DNA from: Nitrincola sp048264025
GTDB lineage: Bacteria > Pseudomonadota > Gammaproteobacteria > Pseudomonadales > Balneatricaceae
Length of the DNA stretch: 64,000 nucleotides
NCBI RefSeq assembly: GCF_048264025.1
Contig: NZ_JBLXDN010000011.1
Coordinates: 58,042-122,041 of the forward strand
Reading direction: 5' to 3'
Positions within the stretch are counted from its first letter, which is position 1, and every line of letters starts with the position of its first letter. A program made the translations under genes and the position numbers. Shown here piece after piece: positions 52,695-61,374 of the stretch. The notes under the pieces were generated by a model. That model was not told where the DNA came from and did no database searches. It saw nothing but the letters and a program-made list of their open reading frames with translations.

Positions 52695-53609
52695 CTACTC
52701 AAGCTTGGATAACTCATCAAGTGAATAGGATTGCTCCCGTATCAGGTCCAACATCGCGGTCGCTGCCGCTGAATGCAAGCCACGGGCGGGGGTGATAATA
52801 CCCAATGACCGTGGCACATAGGGGGCTGTTAGTGACCGCCAACCCACACCTTCCGAAGAGATTTGACGAAAGCTAAGGGATGGAAGCGCGGCAACACCTA
52901 ACCCTGCCGCAACCATTCGTCCTGCTGTACCAATTTGACTAACCTCACACATTAGATCCATCTCCATGTGCAGTGCTCGCAATACACCTTCGATGGCGTT
53001 CCGTGTACTTGAAAGTCGACTAACCGCAATAATAGGATAGCGCAACAGCTCATCCCAACGAACTTCTTGCTGCTCAAGTAACGGATGCCCAAGAGGACAA
53101 ACAGCGACGAAATGGTCTTCAACCAAAGGTTCAAAATGAGTTGCCTCAGCACGAGGCGGCTGTACCGAAAGACCGATATCCGCTCGATGGTCGCTGACTA
53201 AATCATCCACTTGTGAAGCCAGCACATCATGAACACTAATTGAAATATTGGGGTAGCGTTGGCGATAATCCGACAGTACGGCTGGTAGAAACCCAGCGGC
53301 CAGTGTAGGAAGCGCCGCGAGTGTTACTTTGCCTCGCTGCTTATTGAAAAGCTCACCAAGGTCACCCAAGGCCTCATCCCAATCTCCGATCAACCGTCTA
53401 GCCGTCGGTAAAAAAAACTTACCCTCCGGGGTGAGTTGAACCCCTCTTGGAGACCGATTAAAAAGCATACCGCCTACCGAATCTTCCAACTTTCGAATAG
53501 CAATACTCAGTGCAGGCTGCGACATGTGCAAACGTTCAGACGCCTCAATAAAGCTACCGAACTCGGTGATGGCGACGAAGGCTTTGAGCTGTCGTATGGA
53601 AGGCTGCAT
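52695..53609 (-). CDS. LysR-family transcriptional regulator
   Basis: The 304-residue protein has an N-terminal winged helix-turn-helix (IRQLKAFVAITEFGSFIEAS, then LHMSQPALSIAIRKLE) and a two-lobed ligand-binding domain. It is divergent from the TAXI-TRAP-catabolic operon at 53740, with 130 bases between, and is the obvious candidate to control it in response to the substrate or an intermediate. Confidence 0.92.
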   Translation of the reverse strand: MQPSIRQLKAFVAITEFGSFIEASERLHMSQPALSIAIRKLEDSVGGMLFNRSPRGVQLTPEGKFFLPTARRLIGDWDEALGDLGELFNKQRGKVTLAALPTLAAGFLPAVLSDYRQRYPNISISVHDVLASQVDDLVSDHRADIGLSVQPPRAEATHFEPLVEDHFVAVCPLGHPLLEQQEVRWDELLRYPIIAVSRLSSTRNAIEGVLRALHMEMDLMCEVSQIGTAGRMVAAGLGVAALPSLSFRQISSEGVGWRSLTAPYVPRSLGIITPARGLHSAAATAMLDLIREQSYSLDELSKLE

Positions 53610-53628
53610 AAATAAAGCAAAAGTCTCG

Positions 53629-53641
53629 TTAATATAATTAA
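53629..53641. promoter_or_regulatory. Possible LysR-type operator
   Basis: TTAAT-ATA-ATTAA is a perfect inverted repeat in the divergent region, 20 bases from the lysR start. It has the symmetrical AT-rich look of T-N11-A sites. Local AT richness lowers confidence. Confidence 0.35.
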
Positions 53642-53739
53642 ATTAGACAAATAATAGCAGTTTCTCTCATTATTAATAGCGTCAAATGACACGCCTCTTC
53701 TGGAACCAAAAACTAATAATACCTAGGAGAAACACCCCC

Positions 53740-54714
53740 ATGCCCTTACTCAAAAAAACGCTTCTAGCAACCATGATGACTGCAAGCCTGATCGCAGGAA
53801 CAGTTGCACAGGCTGACGAACAACTTCTCATTGGCTCCACTTCTACGTCTTCCAGCCAGTACGGCTATTTCGTTGCGGTCGGACAAATTATCAACCAGCA
53901 CGTCGAAGGCGTGCGAGCGTCTGTGGTTGAAACCGGCGCTACTGTTGATAACCTGCGCCGTATTCTAAGAAATCAGGTCGATATGGGACTGGTAACAACG
54001 AATGTTGGTTACCATGCTTACGCTGGCCTAGGTGAATTTGACGGCCGCCCTGTCGATAATCGCTTGCTATGGGTCTACTCTCTGGCACCACAAAACCTGG
54101 TTATCCGCCAGGATGCAGGGGTGTCCAGCATGGAAGAGCTAGATGGCGTAAGACTAAATCCAGGTATTACTGGTTCCGCCACCGAGGCAACCACCCTGGC
54201 CGTGATGCAGGCACTGGGCCTATCCCCTGAATATGTGCGCGGCTCAACCACGGATGTGGTAGCCGGCGTAAAGGACAACCGCATGGCGGGCTATGTTAAA
54301 TCTGGCGTAGGCGACAAGCTGGATGGCTCATCCATGGACATTGCTACCTTCACCCCCATACAGGTGCTCTCGTTAAGCGATGCACAAGCCGCCATACTGC
54401 GTGAACAGATGCCGGATATTTCCGTTGTTGATATTCCTGAAGGCTCAGCAGAAGGGATACCCGCCTACTCTACCTGGAGCTTCGGCTTAGCCGTGCACGC
54501 CAGTCCTGATATGGATGACGAAACGGCTTACCAGATCGTTAAAGCTGTGATGGAACATCCAGAACCGCAAGTTAGCGCCCTCGCAAATCTCGCCGATGTT
54601 AACATCGCCGAGCTCACCCTAAAGAGCGGCACCGTCCCTTTCCATCCAGGAGCAGCACGCTATTTCGAAGAACAGGGATACACCATTCCTGAACACTTAG
54701 TGCCGACTGAATAA
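53740..54714 (+). CDS. TAXI-family TRAP substrate-binding protein (second system)
   Basis: The start is ATG 53740, with AGGAG upstream. A longer frame from 53686 lacks this. The 324-residue periplasmic protein has a signal peptide ending VAQADEQ, then LLIGSTSTSSSQYGYFVAVG, EELDGVRLNPGITGSATEA and FHPGAARYFEEQGY. It is only distantly similar to the binding protein at 23214, so a different ligand is likely. It is first of a six-gene operon. Confidence 0.9.
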   Translation: MPLLKKTLLATMMTASLIAGTVAQADEQLLIGSTSTSSSQYGYFVAVGQIINQHVEGVRASVVETGATVDNLRRILRNQVDMGLVTTNVGYHAYAGLGEFDGRPVDNRLLWVYSLAPQNLVIRQDAGVSSMEELDGVRLNPGITGSATEATTLAVMQALGLSPEYVRGSTTDVVAGVKDNRMAGYVKSGVGDKLDGSSMDIATFTPIQVLSLSDAQAAILREQMPDISVVDIPEGSAEGIPAYSTWSFGLAVHASPDMDDETAYQIVKAVMEHPEPQVSALANLADVNIAELTLKSGTVPFHPGAARYFEEQGYTIPEHLVPTE

Positions 54715-54731
54715 GTAAGGAGCTCGGTGCC

Positions 54732-56609
54732 ATGCGCAATAGACTGCTCATAACAGTCGCCCTAATACTGGGCGGCTTCATCTTCTATACCTCAGCAAAC
54801 GGACCATTCGAAAGTTTGGTCCATCGCAGCATATTTCTTGCGCTGGTCATCGTGCTGGGGTTACTTACTTATCCGCTCGGCGTTAACAAGTCATGGCGTC
54901 CAGTCGGTGTGGTTATCGACTGCCTAGTAGCATTAGGCGCGGTAACTGCCTGCCTGTTCGTCACCTTCAATGCGGATAAAATTTTAACCACACTCCCCTG
55001 GGCAACACCCTCCGATATGGCAATGACAGCTATTCTAGTCATCGCCATATTGGAAGTAGCCCGACGCGCCATCGGCTGGGTGTTTCCACTGCTTGTCACT
55101 CTAGGGATCATCTATGCCCTATTCGGCAATCATCTATCCGGCCCGCTCAGCCATCGCGGCTTTGATGTCAGCTTCGTTACCGAAACGCTGTTTCTAGGCG
55201 ATTTAGGCATCTGGGGCATGCTGCTTGGCGTCGCCGCCACGACCATTGCGGCCTTCGTGCTTTTTGGCAGCCTGCTGCTTCACACAGGAGGAGGGCAAAC
55301 CTTTATAGATATTTCCATGCGCATCGGTGGACGTAGCCAGGGCGGTGCCGCCAAGATCGCCACCGTAGCGTCTAGTTTGTTCGCCATGGTGAGTGGCAGC
55401 GCTGTTGCCAACGTGGCCACTACCGGCAATTTCACCATCCCAATGATGAAGCGCCTTAAATACCCGCCCGCCTTTGCTGGTGGTGTAGAGGCCGTGGCAT
55501 CTACAGGAGGTCAGATTGCACCACCGATACTCGGATCGGCGGCCTTTATCATGGCGGAAATTTTGGGAGTCAGCTACGTTACCATCGCAATGGCCGCTGC
55601 GCTACCGGCTTTACTCTTCTATGTCGCCGTCTTTGTTACTCTGCATTTGGTCGCAGTACGTAATGCATTACCCCTGGTACCCGAAAATGAGCTTCCAGCC
55701 TGGCATGAGGTGCTGCAGCTTAAACGCATCACGCCAATTGTTGCGGCATTAGGCGGCCTGTTCGGCGGCGTTCTGAACGGTTACTCAATCCAGTTCGCCG
55801 CATTCCTTGGCATAGCGTTACTACTGGTTAGCTTCCTTTTGTTTGCATTCTTAGATCGCATGCCCGCCCGCCAAGTCCTGCGTTCGTTGATTAGCGGCCT
55901 GGAGGATGCAGGTAAAGGGATGGTCATTATAGGCGTATTGCTAGCAGGCGCGCAGATACTGGTGGCCATGTTGAACCTGACTGGAATCGGGGTAACCTTG
56001 TCAACGCTGGTGGTGAGCATAGCCGGTGAGCAGGTGCTGTTGGTCGCCCTCATCGTTGCTGTAATCTGCCTCATTATGGGGATGGGTATCCCTACCACCG
56101 CCGCCTATGTTCTGGTCGCTGCCGTTTTAGCTCCCGCACTTACGCGGATAGGCGTCGAACCTCTTGTTGCCCATCTATTTGTGTTCTATTTCGCCACCAT
56201 ATCGGTAATCACCCCGCCGGTCTGTATTGCCGTTTTCGTGGCGGCAGGCATAGCGCAAGCCAGTTGGATCAAGGTTGCCGGACATGCCATTCGCCTGGGT
56301 GCAACGACCTATATTATCCCTTTCCTAATTCTTGCTTACCCAGCACTCATCGGTTTGGGCGATGCTTGGGATATTACTCTGGCCGCCGCACGTGCCATGG
56401 CCTTTGTGCTTGCATTTGCCGGGGTAATCGGAGGCGCTCGCCTGCTGGGTAACCGCTGGGTTGACAGCGCCTTGTTTGCCGCCGTGGGACTACTGACGTT
56501 GGTACCCAACATGCCACTTAGTTTAATCGGGATCAGTAGCCTGATAGGGCTCTATATCTGGGCGTGGAAGCCCGCTAAATCTATTGCATTACAAGGAGTC
56601 AAACCATGA
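54732..56609 (+). CDS. Fused TRAP transporter permease (second system)
   Basis: The 625-residue membrane protein joins a short DctQ-like part with a DctM-like core: MVSGSAVANVATTGNFTIPM, STGGQIAPPILGSAAF and MGMGIPTTAAYVLVAAVLAP. It works with the TAXI protein encoded 17 bases upstream. AAGGAG precedes its ATG. Its stop overlaps the next start (ATGA, 56606-56609), tying transport to catabolism. Confidence 0.9.
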   Translation: MRNRLLITVALILGGFIFYTSANGPFESLVHRSIFLALVIVLGLLTYPLGVNKSWRPVGVVIDCLVALGAVTACLFVTFNADKILTTLPWATPSDMAMTAILVIAILEVARRAIGWVFPLLVTLGIIYALFGNHLSGPLSHRGFDVSFVTETLFLGDLGIWGMLLGVAATTIAAFVLFGSLLLHTGGGQTFIDISMRIGGRSQGGAAKIATVASSLFAMVSGSAVANVATTGNFTIPMMKRLKYPPAFAGGVEAVASTGGQIAPPILGSAAFIMAEILGVSYVTIAMAAALPALLFYVAVFVTLHLVAVRNALPLVPENELPAWHEVLQLKRITPIVAALGGLFGGVLNGYSIQFAAFLGIALLLVSFLLFAFLDRMPARQVLRSLISGLEDAGKGMVIIGVLLAGAQILVAMLNLTGIGVTLSTLVVSIAGEQVLLVALIVAVICLIMGMGIPTTAAYVLVAAVLAPALTRIGVEPLVAHLFVFYFATISVITPPVCIAVFVAAGIAQASWIKVAGHAIRLGATTYIIPFLILAYPALIGLGDAWDITLAAARAMAFVLAFAGVIGGARLLGNRWVDSALFAAVGLLTLVPNMPLSLIGISSLIGLYIWAWKPAKSIALQGVKP

Positions 56610-57535
56610 GTACACAAGAGGCCAGCATGAAGCGTATTACCATGATTGGATGCGGCACCATCGGTATCAGTTGGGCCGCTTATTTTCTTGCGCATGGCTT
56701 ACAGGTAACTGCCTTCGACCCTGATGACGCAGCGCGTGCTCGCTTTTCAGACTACGTAGCCGATGATATGCGCGCCCTGGGAGCGGATGTCCGCTCACCG
56801 GACATTAAAGACAACCTTGAAGATGCCGTACGACAAGCCGATCTGATTGTCGAGAACGCGCCTGAATCCGTCGCACTGAAACAGCAATTACTGGCTGATA
56901 TTCAACGTGCGGCCATGCCTCACGCACTGATTGTCAGCAGCACCTCTTCTTTAATGCACTCTGATATCGTCAACGCATCGCCTGCACCAGAACGCATCAT
57001 CATCGCCCACCCTTTCAACCCGCCACACCTAGTGCCACTGGTCGAACTCTATGGGCCTGATATGCAACTGGTCAATAAACTAGCCGACTTTTACCGCGGT
57101 ATTGGCAAAAAGCCGGTCATTATGCGTAAAGAGATGATTGGGCATATTGCCAACCGGCTATCTTCAGCACTCTGGCAGGAAGCACTTTATTTGCTACAAG
57201 AGGGTGTCGCGAGTGTAGAAGACATCGATCTTGCTGTAACCGCTGGACCCGGGTTGCGCTGGGCGATTCAAGGCCCCTTCTTAACCTATCACCTGGGAGG
57301 CGGCAAAGGCGGTATTCGCCATTATCTCGAACATCTGGGCCCCAGCCAGGAATATCGCTGGGCCAGTTTAGGCAAGCCCACCATGAATGCCGAACTCTAC
57401 GAGCAAGTTATCCAAGGGGTTGAATCAGCCACGCAAGGTAAGCCTTTAACTGACTTGTTTAACGAGCGGGATCAGCAACTGGTCACCCTCCAGCGCGCCA
57501 TTGCGTCGAAGGAAAATCAGGAGGTGATTGCATGA
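56606..57535 (+). CDS. 3-hydroxyacyl-CoA dehydrogenase-like NAD-dependent dehydrogenase
   Basis: The 309-residue enzyme has a Rossmann domain with GCGTIG (15-20), ENAPESVALKQQLLADI and STSSLMHSDI, then AHPFNPPHLVPLVEL with the catalytic His, and a helical C-terminal domain. This is the group that includes L-carnitine 3-dehydrogenase and L-gulonate dehydrogenase, which oxidise a free 3-hydroxy acid to a 3-oxo acid. The next gene encodes an enzyme that cleaves beta-keto acids, so the two steps fit. Confidence 0.85.
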   Translation: MSTQEASMKRITMIGCGTIGISWAAYFLAHGLQVTAFDPDDAARARFSDYVADDMRALGADVRSPDIKDNLEDAVRQADLIVENAPESVALKQQLLADIQRAAMPHALIVSSTSSLMHSDIVNASPAPERIIIAHPFNPPHLVPLVELYGPDMQLVNKLADFYRGIGKKPVIMRKEMIGHIANRLSSALWQEALYLLQEGVASVEDIDLAVTAGPGLRWAIQGPFLTYHLGGGKGGIRHYLEHLGPSQEYRWASLGKPTMNAELYEQVIQGVESATQGKPLTDLFNERDQQLVTLQRAIASKENQEVIA

Positions 57536-58380
57536 GCCATTCACCCTGTTTACTGATGGTAGCGCCCAATGGGGCCAGGCGCGGCTATACCGACCACCCT
57601 GCCATTCCTCTCACCCCTGAGGAACTCGCACGAGATGCACAACAGTGCGTTAAAGCTGGTGCGTCCATGATGCATTTGCATGTGCGTGAACCGGATGGGC
57701 GCCATTTACTTGATGTCACGGCCTACAAAGAAGCTATAAGCGCCATTAATGAGACCGTGGGCGATCAACTGATATTACAAGTCACCAGCGAAGCCGCTGG
57801 ACGCTATACCCCCAATGAACAGCGCCGTGTAATTGAAGCCTTGCAGCCAGCGTCAGTCTCTGTCGCTGTAAGAGAGTGGTTTGGCGATAGACATGAAATC
57901 GACGCAAGTGGCGAACTTTGCCGGTATCTTGCAGCTAAAAACTGCCATATTCAGTACATCGTCTACTCACCCGAGGACCTGGCCTATTTTAATCTATTAA
58001 GACAGCAAGGTTGCCTGCCTCCTGGCAGAGCCTTCTTGCTGTTTGTGTTAGGGCGGTATTCCACACCCCCTCTTGCAGATCCAGGCAGTTTAACCGGCTT
58101 TCTACATGCATTGGAAAAGGATGACGCATGGGCCGTCTGTGCTTTTGGAACGACCGAAGGTGAGTGTATGTCGATGGCGGCCCAACAAGGTGGGCATGTA
58201 CGGGTCGGTTTTGAAAATAACCTATGGCGGGCGGATGGCAAGCTCACTAACAGCAATGCTGACATCGTTGCCGACACCAGGATCCGCATTGAAGCCGCTG
58301 GCCGTAGCGTAATGAATGTACAGCAAACTCGTCATTTTCTCGCCCTGACTACAGGGGCTGGACGCGAGGACGAATTATGA
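57532..58380 (+). CDS. Beta-keto acid cleavage enzyme (BKACE, DUF849)
   Basis: The 282-residue enzyme has MHLHVREPDG with the two zinc-binding His (48 and 50), a further ligand Glu near 228 in RVGFENNLW, and an N-terminal MVAPNGARRG. BKACE enzymes react a beta-keto acid with acetyl-CoA to give acetoacetate or acetoacetyl-CoA plus a new acyl product. In carnitine breakdown this follows the same kind of dehydrogenase as in this operon. ATGA couples it to its neighbours on both sides. Confidence 0.9.
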   Translation: MSHSPCLLMVAPNGARRGYTDHPAIPLTPEELARDAQQCVKAGASMMHLHVREPDGRHLLDVTAYKEAISAINETVGDQLILQVTSEAAGRYTPNEQRRVIEALQPASVSVAVREWFGDRHEIDASGELCRYLAAKNCHIQYIVYSPEDLAYFNLLRQQGCLPPGRAFLLFVLGRYSTPPLADPGSLTGFLHALEKDDAWAVCAFGTTEGECMSMAAQQGGHVRVGFENNLWRADGKLTNSNADIVADTRIRIEAAGRSVMNVQQTRHFLALTTGAGREDEL

Positions 58381-59750
58381 CGGTCATTGTAGGTTGTGGT
58401 GCTGGCTTCTCCGGTGATCGTACCGATGCGGCCAGACCCTTGGTTGATGCACTGATAGCGTATGATGCGCCACGCGCACTGATGTTCGAGACACTCGGTG
58501 AGAGAACCCTGGCCGCCGCCCAATTACGCCGAATCAAAAACCCAGATACAGGTGATGAACCCTTACTGGAGGAGTTTTTGTCGCCAGTCCTAAGTGACTG
58601 CCTGGCTAACAAGATTACCATCCTGGGTAATTTTGGTGCGGCGAATCCCGATGCGGCCTGCAATCGCATTAAGCGGCTAGCGCAACACTGTGGCTATCCT
58701 CAAGCCTGCTTAGCCACCATACATGGCGATGATGTACGTGAACGGCTTACTGAGCTTGACTGGCTGGCGTGGGAAGGTGAAAACCGCCCCCTAAGTTCGC
58801 TGCACCAGGTGTTAGCAGCCAATGTTTACCTTGGTGCGGGTTCGTTAATTGAAGCAATGGAAAAAGGGGCTCAGGTAATCATCACTGGTCGTGTAGCAGA
58901 CCCGGCTTTGGCGCTTACCCCGCTGTGTTATTACCATGACTGGGCATTAGACGACTGGGACAGATTGGCTGCAGGAGCCTTAGCCGGCCATTTAATTGAG
59001 TGTGGTGCTCAAGTAACCGGCGGCTATTTTGCTGACCCCGGCTTTAAAGATGTCCCCGGCATGGCAACGCTGGGCTACCCCTTGGTTGAAGTTGAACGCA
59101 ATGGTCGATTGGTGGTAACTAAACCAGCGGGTACTGGAGGCTTAGTCACCGAGCAAACGGTTAAAGAGCAACTGCTCTACGAAATTCATGACCCCAGTGC
59201 TTATATTACGCCTGATGTCGTCGTTGATCTGTCCCAAGTCAGCATCAGGCAACTGGCTAAAGATCGTGTTGAAGTAGTAGGAATACGCGGCAAACCAGCA
59301 CCTGCACGCCTAAAAACTACTGTCAGTTTCCTAGACGGCTACCAAGGGGAAGCTGAAATATCCTATGCAGGCCCCAATGCTCTCGCTCGAGCCCAGCTAG
59401 CACGAGAGACCCTTCGTCAGCGCTTGGCAATGCGCTGCCCCAGCGATTTACGCTCGCGGTTTGACTTAATTGGTCTATCCAGTGTGTTCGATGGTGATAC
59501 GCAAAACGCCAGTCAATGCATGCACCATCAGCCAACCGATATTCGCTTGCGCTTAGCCGTAGAGCATGCCGATAAAAAAGTCGTTGAACTGGCGACCCAA
59601 GAGCTATTAGCACTCTATTGTTGTGGGCCTGCCGGTGGTGGTGGCGTCCGCCGCACCCATTCACAACGGGTAAAAACAGCGTCTTACCTGGTTCCCAAAC
59701 AACAAGTCATGCCTACCGTCACACTACATGGAGGAACGGCTAGTGAATAA
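58377..59750 (+). CDS. AtuA-type protein (DUF1446), main part
   Basis: The 457-residue protein matches the large N-terminal domain of AtuA (acyclic terpene utilisation): VGCGAGFSGDRTDAA, LGNFGAANPDAA, GRVADPALALTP, KPAGTGGLVTEQTVKEQL and GPAGGGGVRR. AtuA is often one protein with a C-terminal ferredoxin-like domain. Here that domain is on the next gene. AtuA chemistry is not well established. It overlaps the BKACE gene by ATGA. Confidence 0.85.
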   Translation: MTVIVGCGAGFSGDRTDAARPLVDALIAYDAPRALMFETLGERTLAAAQLRRIKNPDTGDEPLLEEFLSPVLSDCLANKITILGNFGAANPDAACNRIKRLAQHCGYPQACLATIHGDDVRERLTELDWLAWEGENRPLSSLHQVLAANVYLGAGSLIEAMEKGAQVIITGRVADPALALTPLCYYHDWALDDWDRLAAGALAGHLIECGAQVTGGYFADPGFKDVPGMATLGYPLVEVERNGRLVVTKPAGTGGLVTEQTVKEQLLYEIHDPSAYITPDVVVDLSQVSIRQLAKDRVEVVGIRGKPAPARLKTTVSFLDGYQGEAEISYAGPNALARAQLARETLRQRLAMRCPSDLRSRFDLIGLSSVFDGDTQNASQCMHHQPTDIRLRLAVEHADKKVVELATQELLALYCCGPAGGGGVRRTHSQRVKTASYLVPKQQVMPTVTLHGGTASE

Positions 59751-60057
59751 TACTCTGCATAATTACGCTCATGCCCGAGCAGGAGATAAAGGCGATCGAC
59801 TGAGTTTAGGTGTATTCGTATACCAAGATGCGCACTACCCCTGGCTCATTCAACAACTGACTGCGGAGCGTGCCAGCGAGATTTTTAAGCACCGAGGCAT
59901 CAGCAACGTTACCCGCTACCTGTTACCTAACCTGAAAGGGGTCAATCTGGTGATAGATGATGCCCTTCAGGGAGGCGTTAACAGCGCACTCAACCTCGAC
60001 GGTCATGGAAAAACTTTATCGTCCTTATTGCTATCCATGGAAGTAACGCCACCTTAG
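59743..60057 (+). CDS. AtuA C-terminal-domain-like protein (separate gene)
   Basis: The start is GTG 59743, because GGAGG lies eight bases before it and relatives begin with an AHARAGDKGD type sequence. An ATG at 59728 would overlap further into the preceding gene. The 104-residue protein has YAHARAGDKGDRLSLGVFVY, then YLLPNLKGVNLVIDDALQGG. It is the small domain found at the C-terminus of one-piece AtuA proteins. Stop and start overlap with the preceding gene (GTGAATAA), so both chains are made together. Confidence 0.8.
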   Translation: MNNTLHNYAHARAGDKGDRLSLGVFVYQDAHYPWLIQQLTAERASEIFKHRGISNVTRYLLPNLKGVNLVIDDALQGGVNSALNLDGHGKTLSSLLLSMEVTPP

Positions 60058-60085
60058 CCAGCTCTTTGTGACTGGAAAGAGCCGA

Positions 60086-60330
60086 TCACCATCTCAACGG
60101 CAAATACTGGGTAAAGTACAAGGGCATCACGATATTAGTTTGCTCAAGCGCCGAAGAGCCTTGTGTGCCAGTTAACTTAAACGTTTTGCTCGGTGCGAAC
60201 TTTTTTTCTGCAACATACCCCTTGTACTCGTAGTTTTGCTGCTTGATCTCTTTATAACTACTGCCCAGCACATGATTGAGCAGGCCTACATCAAACAGCA
60301 ACTGGTAACGGACACCTGTAAACCGATTTG
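60086..60330 (-). pseudogene. Remnant of an AAA ATPase with DUF4143 domain
   Basis: The minus strand reads LLFDVGLLNHVLGSSYKEIK, then YEYKGYVAE, the pattern of DUF4143-type AAA ATPases (KLYFLDIGLLN and YKGY.AE in relatives). It then joins a C-terminal TFKLTGTQG and NIVMPLYFTQYLPL with the middle missing. The N-terminal ATPase part is absent. No start is present. It marks the right end of the accessory stretch and is not functional. Confidence 0.65.
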
Positions 60331-60340
60331 GACGGAAAAA

Positions 60341-60386
60341 ATAAAAAAGCCCTGTATTTACAAGACTCTTCGCCAGGGAATACAGG
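60341..60386 (-). terminator. Terminator of yicC
   Basis: On the minus strand CCTGTATT and AATACAGG pair across a 20-base loop, followed by GCTTTTTT and more T. It lies 34 bases after the yicC stop. Confidence 0.75.
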
Positions 60387-60419
60387 ACTTCTTAGACATT
60401 CTTGGACGGGTGAAAAACT

Positions 60420-61280
60420 CTATTCTATATTCTGAATCTGCTCTCTCATTTGCTCAATCAGCACCTTAAGATCAATGGCAGCCTGAGTGGACATAATGGC
60501 GATGGATTTGGATGACAGGGTGTTTACCTCTCTGTTCAACTCTTGCATCAGAAAATCTAACCGCCGCCCCATAGGCTCAGAGGTTTTCAGTACACGGCGG
60601 ACTTCGCTGAGGTGTGCATCCAGGCGATCCAGTTCTTCTTCAACATCGGCTTTGTGGATAAGTAGCACAACTTCTTGCTCTACCCGAACCGGATCGGTAT
60701 CGCTAATAAGCTTGCCGATGCGTTCCCGCAAGGCGTGTGTTTGCCGCGCCAATATCTCAGGTAGTTGTTGTCGCAGTTCAGCCAATATAGCGGCGATCGC
60801 ATCGAGACGCTGTTCTATCATGACACAGAGCTTCTGTCCTTCACGAAGACGGCCATCACAGAGTGACGCCAGCGCCTGATCAAACAGTTCCAGCGCTTGT
60901 TCATCCGGCACTTGCTGTGCGTCCTGCTGCAGTAGCACACCGGGCCATTTAAGAAGCTCCAGGGGAGACAGGGCTGTAGACGCGGGTAAATGTCTCTCGA
61001 CCTGTTCAACGGCTGATAACAAGCCCTTGACCAAAGTTTCATCAACACTCAAGTGCGCATCGCCCAGTGCGTCCTGAATTCGCAATGAGATTTCTACTTT
61101 GCCACGATTTAAGTGAGCCCTGAGGCGCTCGCGTAACTGAGGTTCCAGATCCCGGTAGCTGTCGGGCAAGCGGAAATACGTCTCTAAATAGCGACTATTA
61201 ACTGAACGCAGCTCCCATTTAAGCTCTGTTCCAGTGGATAGGTCACTTAAGGCCGCAAAAGCGGTCATGCTTCGTGTCAT
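60420..61280 (-). CDS. yicC: YicC family endoribonuclease
   Basis: The 286-residue protein matches YicC: MTRSMTAFA, ELRSVNSRYLETYFRLP, LRERLRAHLNRGKVEI, and a C-terminal GRRLDFLMQELNREVNTL ending MREQIQNIE. YicC proteins cleave RNA and affect small-RNA turnover. In Pseudomonas it lies between gmk and rph. Here rph follows in divergent direction, while gmk is far away. Confidence 0.92.
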   Translation of the reverse strand: MTRSMTAFAALSDLSTGTELKWELRSVNSRYLETYFRLPDSYRDLEPQLRERLRAHLNRGKVEISLRIQDALGDAHLSVDETLVKGLLSAVEQVERHLPASTALSPLELLKWPGVLLQQDAQQVPDEQALELFDQALASLCDGRLREGQKLCVMIEQRLDAIAAILAELRQQLPEILARQTHALRERIGKLISDTDPVRVEQEVVLLIHKADVEEELDRLDAHLSEVRRVLKTSEPMGRRLDFLMQELNREVNTLSSKSIAIMSTQAAIDLKVLIEQMREQIQNIE

Positions 61281-61374
61281 CTTGGCTCAATCTCGACTAA
61301 AATCACAGGTTAGACTTATATTAACAGCCTTGGTGCCATGACTCTATCAGGTACCGGCCAAGCAAGGGGATACA

